DNA of 64,000 nt from Nectonema munidae (lineage: Eukaryota; Nematomorpha; Nectonematoida; Nectonematidae): positions 594,833-658,832 of the forward strand of contig JAUIRK010000105.1 of NCBI GenBank assembly GCA_030549495.1. The letters run 5' to 3'. Of this stretch, positions 33,472-45,718 are shown one piece after another (position 1 is the first letter of the stretch; each line of letters begins with the position of its first letter). Position numbers and translations under genes: made by a program. Under the pieces are notes generated by a model. It saw nothing but the letters and a program-made list of their open reading frames with translations, was not told the origin of the DNA and searched no databases.

Positions 33472-33694
33472 TCTTTCGAAAATCTTCTATAAATATTTTT
33501 TCTAGAATGCAAAATGAAGCTAATTTAACTTTTGCAAGTTTAATGCATATTGATTTAGAGACACCCCTCATTTTTAGGAAGTTTACAATAGAACAATTTC
33601 AAAACATCGGTATTCATTAAAAATTATAAATTAAATAAAATAAAATTAAGCATAATGTTCGTAGGCAAACTGTGTAGTCCCGTTTTTATACATA

Positions 33695-33775
33695 GGTCTC
33701 ATTTGGCAGAAGGACATTTGACCGAATGGACATTTAGACAATGGAAATTAAGAAGATAGACATTTGGCTGAATGG
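33695..33775. repeat. GACATTTGNCCGAA minisatellite fragment
   Basis: Degenerate tandem units of about 15-20 bp occur (ATTTGGCAGAAGGACATTTG, ACCGAATGGACATTTAG, AGACATTTGGCTGAATGG). The same unit builds the TIR element at 60325-60493. Confidence 0.6.
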
Positions 33776-34699
33776 AGTATTGGTTAAGTGTGTCAAAAAT
33801 TAGTTTGTAGATTTGTAATCGGTCATGTCATATCATAAAACATTTGGCCAGGTAGCTTCGAGTAGATGAGATATTCATGTGTTGTTAAAGCCAAATAAGT
33901 GTGATACATGTGGATTCACATGCAGAACCACCCAATGAGTACCAATGCACATAATCAATAATGTTGTGCAATAAAAGAAATAAGGTCCCACTTCTAACAA
34001 TGAAGCTGCATGCTAGTCAAATATAGCCTGAAGTGAACTTAAAAAAAAAGTGCCAATCATTTCATATCTTAAAACATGTCAAACATTCTTTTTGGTGAAA
34101 TATATTCAGCTTATATCGAAACAAAGAAGGTTATACTAAATACAGCCAAAACTGAATTAATGATAGACAGTATGGCTTATTTATTTTAAAAAAAAATTAA
34201 ACAAACAGTTATAAAAAGTATTTCCGAATTTAATCATAACAAATCGTTTCCTTTTGTTTAACTTTTTTAACTAGTGTTCGTACATGTCAATCATTGCCAA
34301 ACGTATTATCCCAACGCCAGCTTCTTCATAACAAAACCGTAAGAATGAGGAACTGAATTAAATCGCTTTATTCAACTACTTAACATAGAAAGCCTACACT
34401 ACATTTAAATTTGATATCTTGAATGGCAAGTTAAAAATCTTTCATCTGATTGGATAAAAATATTTAAATAATTTTAACCAATCAATTTAATTTTGAATCA
34501 AACCGTCTAATTTAATTCTTGAATAAACGTTGACTATTCAAATAAATATTGATTAAATGAAAATTTAATTATTTTTAAGCATTAGCATATATTATATTTA
34601 TTATGCACTGAGAGCGTGAGTTATTGGATATAGCTAGAAAAAATTGAGACATAATAATATTTTCAACCCATTTATTAGTGACTTTTTCAATATTAAGGT

Positions 34700-34830
34700 C
34701 TCATTATAGATAAATTTCAATAGAAACCGCTACCGTTAAAATTCTCTGACACTAAGAGTCTTCGGAAATAATTTGCTTCGACTGGGATTTGAACCACAGA
34801 CCTCTGATACTTAAGTTTAAGCTTAAGAAC
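34700..34830 (-). repeat. possible tRNA-derived SINE fragment
   Basis: On the minus strand a perfect Pol III B box, GGTTCAAATCC (34785-34795), sits in GTCTGTGGTTCAAATCCCAG. No proper A box or tRNA fold was found upstream. An old tRNA-like SINE head is the likely source. Confidence 0.35.
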
Positions 34831-35248
34831 AATTAACGAAAATATATTTATTTTCCAAACTCTAGTTGTGTACATATGAGGGTAAGAACAACTTTATGGT
34901 ATGTACACAGAATTTACATATATTTTGTAACAAAGTGGAAATTTCAAAAGAAAACTACCTTACATGTAAAAGAAAACACACTACTGACTGTAATCGATTT
35001 TTTCACATTTTTTCTCCGCCGTAAACCAGACAGCGAAAATGCTTCAAATCAAACTCATTTCCTTTAAACATTTCTTTTGTTTGTTTGTTGTAAATTTGTT
35101 GAACTTTTTATTGGCACAAAGTGCAATGCTGAGAAGTACAAAATAAGTTTAAAAAAATTTCTAACTTTGTTAGAAAAGAAGGGTTCAGTGATTGGCTAAA
35201 TACTATTTTAATCGATAAGCATGAAAAAAGCCCAACTCACCAGAGTCT

Positions 35249-36390
35249 ATGCTAACACACTTAACTCGCCGACAAGGTGCTTATTTGGGACAACAGTTGG
35301 AGAAACTAATTCAGGAAGAATGTGATTACGGGAAACCTCTTGAGACGTGTCATATCATAGCTGTTATTTGTGCGTTGGCTGAACGTGGCTTGGCTTTTGG
35401 AAGAACAGAAGGTAGGTTTGGAACATTGAAAAATGGAAATTTTTCTAGGGCTGCTTGAACTCATAAGCCAGTTTGATCCATTTTTAGCAAGTCATATTCT
35501 AAAATAAAGAAGTGTTGGAAAAGGAAATCCTTCTTACATGTCCAAAACCACGTGTGTACAACTCGTTCAATAATAGCACAAAAAGTTCATGTGTTTATTG
35601 TTGAAAAAAGTAAAATTTAATTTGTCAGTAGAGTCGACACACCAGATCTATCACGCGTTAATCAGTTAAGTGCTGTAACTAGGCACGCAACCTTCGGAAC
35701 GCTTCTTAACTTTTGTGGAGTTAAGAAGAGATGCTGTTTAAGAAATGGCAAATCAGGTGTTGTAGTACTTGAGTCTAATTTGTTTCAAGTTAGTCTTATG
35801 TCAATGCTGATAACATGTAGGGATGTGGCAAAATTTTTGGAAATGAACAAGTTTGCTATAAATGTACCTTGTAAAGCTCATTCACTAAATCTCCTACGTC
35901 GAAGTTTGGCCGCTGCAGAGAAACATTTAATTTCTTTTCTACAGTATAATTATTCTATACCTTTTTACAGACTAAAATTCCTAAAAACTATATTGGAAAG
36001 AAACAGTGTCTTGGAACATTTCTCTGATACCATATGGGAGGCACATGCTCTAGCAACAGCAGCAATTTAAAATTATTTCTGTGATATTTTAGAAGCACTA
36101 GAAAAGCAGTCGCTAAAAGAAGAGGGCAGAAGAAGGGCAAAAAATCTTGCAGATAAAATGCCAGAGCTAGAATCCGTTTTCATGTCAAATTCTTGGAATA
36201 AGATTTTACAGAATTTTCACAGAGTAAGTCAAGCTTCGCAAAATAAGAATGTGAACTTAACAAGTGCTGATCTGTATGTATCATCAAGTGGCCAGCTGTG
36301 CGTTTTACGAGATGAATTTGAACATTATGAAAAAGCTGCAGGGAAGATTTCGATTACAGGGCAGCTTCAACTCATAAACGTATTATGAAG
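35249..36390 (+). pseudogene. hAT transposase remnant (ZMYM1-like)
   Basis: Plus-strand pieces resemble the ZMYM1-like hAT transposases: CALAERGLAFGRTEGRFG then, in another frame, GNFLGLLELISQFDPFL; later PCKAHSLNLLRRSLAAA and the segment ALEKQSLKEEGRRRAKNLADK. Stops and frameshifts interrupt it, and no TIRs were located. It lies about 1.8 kb upstream of Timeless, with no sign of a functional link. Confidence 0.65.
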
Positions 36391-37232
36391 GAGATGAACC
36401 AGATATATGTATTTGAATCAAAGAGATAAATTTTGTGTACCAAGTGTTGACATACTTCAAACTGAGTTGAAACAAAAAGGAGAGATATAAAATATAGTAG
36501 AGAGGAGAGAGATATACCACCACATAATGTCAGTTCATCTGTTAACATTAAAAAATATTACCCTTGGCAAAAGTTTATGGATGCATACACAGAGGATTTC
36601 AAGAGTAATTTCTCGGTGGAGCTTTAGCAATTTCATTCTTGTGCTAAGTAAAATTAGTGAAACAAAAATATAGGAAAGTCATGGTTTTGTTTAATTTTGA
36701 TGAATTAAATTTTATGAGGTTCATTATTTTTATATTTGGATTTCATAATATGGGGAACCAAAGTCTTAAGTGCTTGTGACTCTAAAAGGCTTTATCCGCT
36801 CCTGAGTTTAAGTAATCATTTGTTAAAGATTTTTTTATCCTTAAACATAAATATTAAAGATACTTGATTTAATAAACAACATTTTTGTTTGAGGTATTGA
36901 TTCTTTATAAATGTGATACACGGGTAGAAATTTCGCTAATCCGACAGGAATATGTGTGAAACCAAGAGTGCCAGATTGTATTGCTTATGAAAAAAATATT
37001 TCCAGTTTTCAGACTTTTTTGCTGACGATTTTTGAATAAATAAATGTGTAATGTGTTGAAAATAAAAATAATAATAATGTGTTGAAAATAAAAATGGCTT
37101 TATTATATAAAATGTAAAAAGTTTTATAAAAGTTCTTGAATGATCACTAGATTACTTTTAAATAATCACTGACGCTTTAAGGCCTCCCCATTGGGTGAGT
37201 AGGAAGGAACAACTTTCGCAAGCAGTGCACGC
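36391..37232. other. non-coding interval
   Basis: It likely includes the 3' remains of the hAT at 35.2 kb. A short duplication of AATGTGTTGAAAATAAAAAT occurs at about 37048-37095. Nothing else is recognised. Confidence 0.4.
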
Positions 37233-37481
37233 TTAAAAGCCCAAATTCGTTAAAACCAAATTTTCCATTAGTCCAAATCTATTCGATCTAGCCTTGAAAA
37301 TTCTGGTCCATAAACCACGGACATTAAGTCTTATTAAGGGGAAAACTGGACAATTGCAAGAAGCACATAATTTGTTCTGATTATAATTGTATGGAATTAG
37401 TGAAAAATTTTTCTTATTATAAAAAGGATAATGAAAAATTGAAGCTCCAGAAACAAAGGGGACGGGTGAAGGAAAAAGCAT
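37233..37481 (-). pseudogene. possible LINE ORF2 N-terminal fragment
   Basis: The minus strand reads NKLCASCNCPVFPLIRLNVRGLW...SNRFGLMENL. This resembles the start of some LINE ORF2 proteins, where the first endonuclease strand (LNVRGL) follows a short cysteine-containing lead. The catalytic blocks do not follow, so it is at best a truncated remnant. Confidence 0.4.
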
Positions 37482-37730
37482 AATTTGAGGACGTCCGTTG
37501 TGGATAGAACATTGACTAAACTACATTGCCTTGTCTTTAAAATTAACATTGAAAATGATGAGTGTAGGTTTTAGATTTTTAGACTGGTAGATAGACACTT
37601 GAAGTGTGTTTGACAAAATAATATGATGTAGACTTGCGTCTCACGATAATCGTTAAAGGATAAGAAAGAATTATTATTAAAAGCTTCACTACGGATGGTT
37701 CCTTTTTAGTTCTAATTCTCTTTTTGCATC

Positions 37731-37808
37731 GCCAGATGGCTTACTGGTGGGGGCGTAGGATGTTTCATGCAGATACCAGTAGTTCGGGGTTCGATTCCGA
37801 AACATGGC
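37731..37808 (+). repeat. tRNA-like sequence (SINE head or tRNA pseudogene)
   Basis: An A-box-like TGGCTTACTGG (37737-37747) and a perfect B box GGTTCGATTCC (37788-37798) are enclosed by GCC...GGC ends. The A-B spacing of 51 exceeds that of a standard tRNA. The T stem TTCGG/CCGAA would close a 9-nt loop, and the acceptor stem has two mismatches. It is not a functional tRNA but fits a tRNA-derived SINE. Confidence 0.5.
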
Positions 37809-38843
37809 CCATTTTCATTTGTCCAGATATGGAAGAAAAAAAATATAAATTCAAAAATAAGTGCAAAAAGACAAAATATATCCAAAAATGGTATAATTTC
37901 TGCTTAAATTTTTCAACATAATTTAATTTATTTGTCAAAAGACGATAATAACTTAGAGTTTATTAGATGTTTAAACTAGAATCTATTTGTATTATGATTA
38001 CGAGATAAAAGAAAATTTTATTCAAAATATAAATAAAACAGAGAGGAAGAGATTTAAAAGGCAAATAATTTGAGTCATGAATATTGAAATGAAATGACAA
38101 ATGGAGATGTTGTATAAAAACATTACAACTCTAAAATGTTAACTATTCAATCTCGAAAAAAGCAAATAATAAAAGGACATTTAAATTCAAAAGGCATCAG
38201 TTGATAAATTGCATTACTCTAATATTTTTAACTAAATACTGATTTCATCTTTCTTTGATAAATATTGAATATCTAGTTATCGAATAATATTATCTTAAGC
38301 AGACATTTAAATAACATTTATTCAATTCAGTTTTATATCGCATAACTTGTTCAAACCTTTCATTTAATTAAAATGCTTTCAACGCATTCCAGAGTCCCTC
38401 TAGGCTGTACAAAACGCATTGAAAAACATAGACTGACTATTCATTTTTAAAACAACATGCGTCATCCTGGTACTAGTTAGAGAAATAGTATAGGACATGC
38501 CAAAATTGAGATATAATATTAGTTTAATACGTAGAGGACCAAATTTTTGAAGAATTTTTCCTTCCATCTTCTAAGGAATTATATGCATGTAAGAGGATTT
38601 TCATTTATGGAATGAAAAAACGCATTTACACCATGATTTTAGCATGCCAGCATATAACAGAAACGGTCCTTAAATTTTATTAGTCTAAATTAAAAAATAT
38701 GAAGAAAAATCTTTTGGGTGCAAATGAAAACCAGAAAGATTCAAATCTACTTTAATGGAGAAAATATGAAAGCGTGAATAAAGAAGTCAATAATCATATT
38801 TTCATTGGAAAGAGAGTAAATATTGAAAATTGATGCATCAAAA
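37809..38843. other. AT-rich interval downstream of GINS1
   Basis: No gene or element was recognised. There is no canonical AATAAA shortly after the GINS1 stop on the minus strand. Confidence 0.4.
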
Positions 38844-39440
38844 TCATTGTATATGTTCCAGCACTCCTTGCTTAATCAAAAATTCGGAGTGAGAACGCGG
38901 TAAGAAATGTTGTGAGTCTTTTTTCAGGTTTATGACTTCTCCCGACTCCAGTTCCCAGTCTCCGTAATCGACAACGCAACGGACTTCAATGCAAACGGAC
39001 TTAGGAGGCGGCATCGAAGCATTGGACAGCGTCAGACCCAATCTATGAAAGTTTATGCGAGAGAGATAGTCATTTAGGTTGGCGTTGTACGCCGCATACC
39101 AATTCTTCTCGTCCTCACTCAAATTATTTTTGACGGAGTCAGGCAGAATGGCGCCAAAAATGACTTTCAGCTTGCGCAACTTTCTCAACCTCTCGAAGAA
39201 GTAAGCGAGTAGACATCTTTTATTACGCGAAATGCACGCGTGTCTAAAGAGAATGGCTGCATGCGTTTCTGGTAAAGGATTTTTTATGTGATCTGAAACT
39301 TGCTTCATATTTTGTTCGTACAGATCTCGGACTTCAGCAAAAACTCTAGAAATCGTTGCTTCATTGTACAATGGAAGAAGAGGTGCGTCACTATCTTCTC
39401 CAAAATCTTTAATCAACTCGTAAGCAGTTTCGCCATACAT
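38844..39440 (-). CDS. GINS1: GINS complex subunit 1 (PSF1)
   Basis: From the Met at 39440 the protein has 198 residues, against 196 in human PSF1, and the match runs end to end. It reads MYGETAYELIKDF, DLYEQN, ILFRHACISRNKRCLLAYFF, GAILP, then PPPKSVCIEVRCVVDYGDWE, and ends KKDSQHFLPRSHSEFLIKQG followed by VLEHIQ. An upstream in-frame Met at 39485 would add 15 residues not found in the family, so 39440 is preferred. PSF1 is one of four GINS subunits joining Cdc45 and MCM2-7 in the CMG replicative helicase. The N-terminal helical A domain and the small C-terminal B domain are both present. The gene has a single exon. Confidence 0.95.
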   Translation of the reverse strand: MYGETAYELIKDFGEDSDAPLLPLYNEATISRVFAEVRDLYEQNMKQVSDHIKNPLPETHAAILFRHACISRNKRCLLAYFFERLRKLRKLKVIFGAILPDSVKNNLSEDEKNWYAAYNANLNDYLSRINFHRLGLTLSNASMPPPKSVCIEVRCVVDYGDWELESGEVINLKKDSQHFLPRSHSEFLIKQGVLEHIQ

Positions 39441-41554
39441 CACTCCTTTCCACTTAACAAAATAATTGAGAAATTGTCTTAACACTCAAACTCGCATCCT
39501 GAAAGGGACTTATCCCTTAAAGCTTAAATTAGTAAAAATTATGTTTTTATTTGACTGGAAACATTGGAATGATCGTGAGTTATATCGTTTGAAAATAAAA
39601 ATTCAAAACTTATATTTGAAATAAACACTAAGAAAATAAAAAACATTCAACGATAAAATTGATCAAAAGCATCCAGAAAAAAAGGGCAAATATAAGTCAA
39701 AAGCATTCAAATGAAGTCTTTCAGCCCATGTTTCGCACCGAAAATGACAGTTTTTTAAAGTTTTGTTTGATGAGGTTAATTGTAATTCCTCCAATCTAAA
39801 GGTCTTCTAGACAATATAATTTTATTTACTTTTTTTAATATATTTTAGACAATACTCTTGAAATATTGAACGGACAAGAGATATTAAGATTTCTCCTTAA
39901 AACTCCAATTCTTTGGAGGGGGTGTTTGAGGTTTCTGGCTTATTTTTATTTCCAGGAGTAATATTACTATTAATCTATTATTCGTAGAAATTCTAAATTC
40001 ATATCTTTATCCAAACTACAATAATCTCTAATCGTAGAAACATATGGGAACCTGAAAATTTAAAAAATATTCTGCTTTCCCCATGTGAAAGCTTAAAATT
40101 GATGTTGAGCATATCGTTCCCTTTCCTCTTGTATCAAGAATAATATATCATTGGAAAAAACATTTAGAAGTAAACTGTCGCTTTTTGAAACAATTTTATC
40201 TTACAAGTTTGAAACTTGTAAAAATTCTTGGTTCAACGAATCACTTTGCTTTCCTTGAATCTCCTTTCTTCAATTTAAAAGTTTTGTTTGTCAAAACCAT
40301 CACATTGTAAAATATTAAGTAATGGTATTGAAAATTTGTTGATTTTTTAATATATCTCAATCGCAACAAAGGCATTATTATTCATGTATCTATTGTCTGG
40401 TTCATCAGATTCTTGATCGGTTAAGACAAGAAGGTGAGAGGTTTCAAGTAGAAGTATACTTTCCTCTTCATCGCTAGAAAGATTTTCTATCCACATATCA
40501 CATCAGTTAAGGTTTTTTAAATCTTTGTTTTCATAAACATCTTTATTATTAGATAACAATAAGAATGGGAAAAGAGTTTTAAAATGGATAAATATTGAAA
40601 TTACAAAATCAAAAAATTGCTAATATCTTAAAATGAAATTTATTTCGGTAATCAAAAAGTTCATATAAAAATTCTATTGATATAAAATTTAGATATTTTC
40701 GAAAATAACTTTCAATCTTTAAAACACTGATATAGATTAATTTTTATGTAGATTTTATGCAAAGATTGCCCCAATGTTTCCAATTGGGGACACGTAGATT
40801 TAAATGGATATAATAATTGAAAAAAAACAAAAAAAGGTGAATATATATTAATTTTAATATTGACAAAAATAAGTGTTTTCAATGTGAATGAATGTGGTTG
40901 GTGTAGAATAATCGTAGGAATGTCTATGTGTAGGTTAATGGCGGTGTTTGTAAGGTTCGATATGTTTTCCCATATGTGGCTGTGCAAGCAAGAAAAATTT
41001 GACTTAAGATTTGATTTAATGTTAGTTATTTCAGTGTCTAATGTTTTGATATGAGAGGAAAGATGGAGTAAGTGTGTGAATAGTGTAGTACAGGCTGATA
41101 ACGCATGTGAATGTGATGATAAGGAATCCTAGTAACGGTATGTGCGAGTAGATTTACAGTATACTTTAGTGAGTAGGAAAGTGTGTTGTCGAGTCACGGT
41201 ATACCATCATAAAATATATAGATCATTGTAAAGATATAGATCTTACACTACTCCACAATTAGACACACGCCCAGACGTCTTACATTTTATCTAATAATTC
41301 ATAATTATTTTCACTTGATGAATAAAAGATGTCGTTTCGAAATATTTTGTTTTTATAAGATGTTTGGAAAAGTCAGAATTATTTGTTTACTTATGTCAAC
41401 TTTAAAATATTTTTGAGTTGCAAAATTTACGATTTTAAGTATAATTATTTGACTTATTTATGAGTATCGTTCTCATCATCATTTTGTACATGTGTACAAG
41501 CACACATTATCTAGCGAACGGTTTCGATTATATAGCTGACTTTGTTATCATGCA
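39441..41554. other. intergenic region, GINS1 upstream side
   Basis: AT-rich with no coding region supported. A CCAATTGGGGACAC motif near 40777 recalls the inner part of the TTAA MITEs but no ends are visible. Poly(T/A) stretches are common. Confidence 0.4.
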
Positions 41555-41735
41555 AGGAACTTTGGTTGAACGGTTGGGTAGTTGTAAGTAGTGCTGTCCA
41601 TCCTCTCTCTAGGGCACAGTTCGATTCACAGAAATTTGGGAGCCAAAAAGGTAGAAACAGGTCTTAGATTGGCTTGTCTTGAGGGATGATAACGTTAATC
41701 AAATTTGCTTACTCGCATTCCTCCAAGTTATCATA
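41555..41735 (+). repeat. tRNA-derived SINE
   Basis: An A-box-like TTTGGTTGAACGGTTGGG (from 41561) and a B-box-like AGTTCGATTCA (41618-41628) are followed by an unrelated body ending in the TGAGGGATGATAACG region. The spacing exceeds that of a tRNA gene, which indicates a SINE head rather than a tRNA. Confidence 0.45.
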
Positions 41736-41811
41736 TCTTTTACATTATTTTTAGAACTTTCTTTCTATATACGCATACCATTTATAAGAAATAAGTATCA
41801 TTATCCCATTT

Positions 41812-42048
41812 AACTCATTTAAGACCAAGCAAAGCAGACGACTTTAGTAATTCCTATTTAATTCCATTTAAAGTAGGAATTTGTCTGCGTTCCCTTTGGA
41901 AACATTGGTCGTAAATGGGTTAAGGCCAAGCAAAGCAGACGATATCTAAAAAAACGCAGACGATTTATATTCAAAGTCATTGAAAAAAGCAGACGAAGAT
42001 GAAATTACTTATGTTCCAAAATAGGATCATTGGCCGTGAATGGGTTAA
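41812..42048. mobile_element. tandem pair of TTAA-flanked MITEs
   Basis: The first unit runs from CTCATTTAAGACC after TTAA (41812-41815) to CGTAAATGGG before TTAA (41920-41923). A second unit starts directly at that TTAA with GGCCAAGCAAAGCAGACGA, lacks the first nine terminal bases, and ends CCGTGAATGGG before TTAA (42045-42048). Both share the CAAAGCAGACGA motif with the 25.6-kb element. The shared TTAA suggests insertion of one copy beside or into another. Confidence 0.65.
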
Positions 42049-42972
42049 GAAAACTTGCATAGTATTTATCTTAACTAACATTCCTTCAATCAAAAAATAT
42101 ATTTCTGAAAATTTGTGTCTTTAGTCATATAAAGAACAATTTCGAGATCTTTTATATTGATATTCATTTATTTATATACTTTATATTCGTAGATTGGTGT
42201 ATCTTATAAATATCTACCATACAAGCGGTCATTTCTGACTATTTGTGCAGTGCTTATCTTAATGCACGTATATCTGTTTCAATATATATATTGTTTTGTA
42301 GTAATCTGTTACATAGTCTTAATAAATATCTTCTTCTTCTTCTTATATTCGTAAAAAAAATTTCACCTCATTCAAATTTCTTCTTGCTCAAATTTTTGAA
42401 ACAAGATTAAAAGTTGATTACTAGGAAACCGAGAACTAATATATTCTCTTAAATTCTAGGAAAATCTCGGCAAGACAAAAATTCAGGAACACTGGTCGAT
42501 AGTTGAATCATTATATATTTACATTTTGAAATATTTTACTTCATCATTGCATACTTTTTCTTATTTTCAAAAGTTTAGAATAGTTAAATTAAATGAATGA
42601 GCTCTAATAAAGAAATCCTTCCAATGAAGGAGTTACTACACAAGCATACATGCGAACTATACCGATTTATGAATCTGCAACCCGATTCCCGATTTGGAGA
42701 TAAAAAATTTAGTAAAATATTCCGATTTTGAAACTTTTGTATATAAAAACTATTTCAAACGCGAATACTTAATGCGAAATAGGTATGGAAAAAAGATCAA
42801 AACTGAATAGCGAACAATGATAAATACATGTATACATTATGTGAACTACTCAGAATAAAGACTGACACAACTTATTTGAGAGATATATTAAAGGTTGCTT
42901 AAAAGCGCGCTTGATTTATAGTAAAGAAATTATTGAATAAAATGAAAGCTGGTTTAAAAATATCAATTAGAC
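42049..42972. other. non-coding interval with a LINE-like 3' tail
   Basis: AATAAATATCTTCTTCTTCTTC at about 42321-42342 looks like the 3' end and TTC-repeat tail of a short LINE insertion. Nothing else is recognised. Confidence 0.35.
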
Positions 42973-43944
42973 CAGAGGTTCCCAAACTAGGCGTTATCCC
43001 CCCCCCCCCCCCCCCCCCGGAGAACTTATACTGTCAAGGGGGCACTAATGGGGGCGTTCGACGAGATTTGACTCCTAAATTTTATATATTTTTGATATAT
43101 AATTTACAGTGAAGTGTAAAGATCAGAAAAACATTTTTATTCTTTTGCATTTGATCATTTATTAACCAAGACATATATCCTCTATTTGCCCAATCACAAT
43201 GATGCATTAATAATAATTATATCCTCTTTTGAAGCAACGCTTAAATAATTATTAAACCAAGTTAATAAATTTTCGAAATATTTTTCGCATTTCCTTTGAC
43301 ATACCTGGTGGAAACGGATTTCAGTGCTGCGCTATATCTGAAAAACAAACAAAGAAACAAATTTAAAATAGATGCAACAGGAGACTCAAACTTACAAAAT
43401 AAGTTCTAATTTGAATGAAATAATAAAAAAACATAAGCCGCAAGGAAATCCATTCAATTTTCAAAGATTTTTCATGGTCTATATTTTTTTGAATTTTATT
43501 TTTTATAAAAATAATTAATTTTGCTTTTTCTTTATTTTCTTATAAAAAAAAAGTATTTTTTTCTAAATCGTTAAACATAAGTAGGCGATGGAAAAAAATT
43601 CAGACAAAGTGGGGTTGGGAGGCCATTATAATTAATTATTATTTTGATAGAATATTTTCTGTCTATGCACACCAGAGGCGGAAAAGTGGTAGATATAGAC
43701 AAACTTACCAAAGTCTGTCTATACTTTTTTTACTTTATAGTAGTAATAAATCACCTTTTTCTTTTAGAACATAGTTATGGACATTGTAGAGTATAGGATA
43801 CATGAAACATTTTGTTTGTATTTTTTCTCTTAAATGTTGGAAATTGATTAGTGTTTTTATGAAACATTTCTGTGTGGTGGGGGTCGATGTGAAGACAAAT
43901 GTTCTATGAAGGGGTGGATGGGTAAAAAAGTTTGCCGATCCCTG
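42973..43944. mobile_element. probable hAT MITE with poly-C tract
   Basis: The left end CAGAGGTTCCCAAACTAGG and the right end AAAGTTTGCCGATCCCTG form imperfect hAT-type termini (CAGnGgttCcCAAACT). The flanking octamers AATTAGAC and ATGTACAC agree at five of eight positions. A run of 21 C (42998-43018) follows the left end. No transposase is encoded. There may be two nested elements, since a second CAGAGGCGG-like start lies near 43674. Confidence 0.5.
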
Positions 43945-44652
43945 ATGTACACTGTACTCTACAAGATTTAATGAAAATAAAACCCATAAACTTAAGTATC
44001 GTAATTAATATTAAATTACTAATAAAATAGTAATGATTTATATATTTATGATGTATATAAATTATAAATAATATATTTAGATAAGGTACACATGAACAAC
44101 CTAGAAAACCGATTTTTGATTTAAAAAAGGGGGAAAATCTTCCATGAAGATCCTAAAAAGTTGGCAAGAATGTGGTAGGCAAATATCTGACCTTACATAC
44201 GCTATTAAAATAATTCACTAAAAGAGTTGATTAGTAAGAGAAATTTTAAAATTGAAGGTGAATTTAATTAAGTTTAATTTACAGTTAAGAAAATTTGAAA
44301 TAAATAGAGTAAGAAAGAAATAAAACAAAAATTTAAAAATAAAAAATAGTTCATTCGTAGGTTATAATTTATAGTTTGTAGATTGTGTGATGCGCTACCC
44401 ATACATAAGCCACCTATGTTGGTTTACATATAACTGCATGTCACCCGGCAAATAGTTCCTAAAGCTTATTTAGAACAGAAACCTTTTTGGACTATATGAC
44501 TAAAGTAATGCACTAAAATATAAATTCCAAAAGAGAATGCTTTTCCAAACAATTACGTTTGGTAAGTTATATTATTACGAAGTTGTTTTCCCTTTTTATT
44601 TACATTTGCATAATAAAGGCTTCTTCTTATTCTTCTTCTTCTTATACTTTAA
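43945..44652. other. AT-rich interval ending in a TTC-rich tail
   Basis: A LINE-type tail (AATAAAGGCTTCTTCTTATTC and further TTC units, about 44612-44645) precedes the RT remnant at 44.65 kb. No gene is seen. Confidence 0.35.
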
Positions 44653-45000
44653 TTGAATTATTTATGCTGTATAATATCTTCCATAATTGATATTTTTAGA
44701 GCAATTAAGAAAGCTTTACATAGAAAATTGAATACAAATTTGGACGCTGTGTTTGTTTTACAAAAGGAATGTTTGAAATTAATTTTTGACAAGTCGTTAA
44801 GATTTAATACAAGTGCTATTTTGATTAACCAAAACTTTAAAAGTTAAAGATGTGTATAGCCTTAAACTTTTTCATTTTTGCTGAAAAAATAATAATTTAC
44901 TACCACTCCATATCTCAAGTCTTTTTAATTTTTATTCCGGTTTAGATCGTTTTTTTTTGAGATCCAAGTGCAAAACAAGTATTTATTTTTATGATCATTA
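44653..45000 (+). pseudogene. LINE ORF2 C-terminal fragment
   Basis: FVLQKECLKLIFDKSLRFNTSAILINQNFK fits the post-RT LQKkaiRi..f.......llf..l.i pattern. A frameshift then leads to segments resembling lkDvYslkLf.F. It is a decayed fragment. Confidence 0.55.
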
Positions 45001-45718
45001 TATTTATTATCTGTTGCCAAGTTTTTTTTGTCACAGCCCACCTTTCCTGCTTTTTATATTCTTCTTTTCAACGCTTATTTTGTAAGTTTCTTTTTCCTTT
45101 TTCGGAATTCTTATTTCTTTCTCTTATTTACTATTATTTATTTTTTCCTTTTTAAAGTTTCTTATAATTTCTATTTCTTCTTTGTCTAAATAGAGGAGCA
45201 AATATCTCCCTCCCTTAAACGTACTAAAACGGAGACTGTTCAACGAGGGCTTAATATAATCACATCACTGAGATCTCACTCAAATATTTAAATGATATTA
45301 GTTCAAATAAGGAAGTTAGTGTTTCACAAATTATTAAAAGTATTTTTTTGATGTTAAAGACTTTGTGATTGATAAATTTGAAGATATTCTTCATAACTCA
45401 AATTCATCTAAAAAATGATTCTTCTGTTGTTACCTATGCTGATACTGTAAAGTCTCAAAGCGTTAAATCTGCAATTATTAGTTCCCACTGTATTAAAGGA
45501 AAATAAACGAAACCAATCCTAACAAACAAAAAATTAATGATATTAAAAATCATCCCATATCCACGATCAACCCCTCTGTTAATGAAATTTAAATTAGAAC
45601 ATTAAAAGTCAATAATAAATAATAATGTTGGACAGTGAAATAGAAAAGGTTATAGCTTTTGATATTTTAAAAAACAAATTTAATATCTTGGATTTTAAAT
45701 CGTATAAACCTCGTTTTA
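45001..45718. other. non-coding or LINE 5' region
   Basis: No open frame is supported. It may belong to the 5' part of the LINE that follows, since short ORF1-like pieces appear from about 45410. Confidence 0.3.

Larger units (their letters stand above)
33472..35230. other. intergenic region upstream of Timeless
   Basis: Apart from the minisatellite fragment at 33695-33775 and a tRNA-type B box near 34790, I see nothing. No TATA box stands out near the Timeless start. Confidence 0.4.

Noticed and set aside
37731-37808. A possible tRNA gene
   Set aside because: The A-to-B box spacing is too long, the T loop is 9 nt and the acceptor stem is mismatched; it is better read as a SINE head.
39441-39485. 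An upstream Met extending GINS1 by 15 residues
   Set aside because: PSF1 proteins begin at the M-x-x-x-x-A-x-E-L-I segment, matching the Met at 39440; the extra residues look like translated leader.
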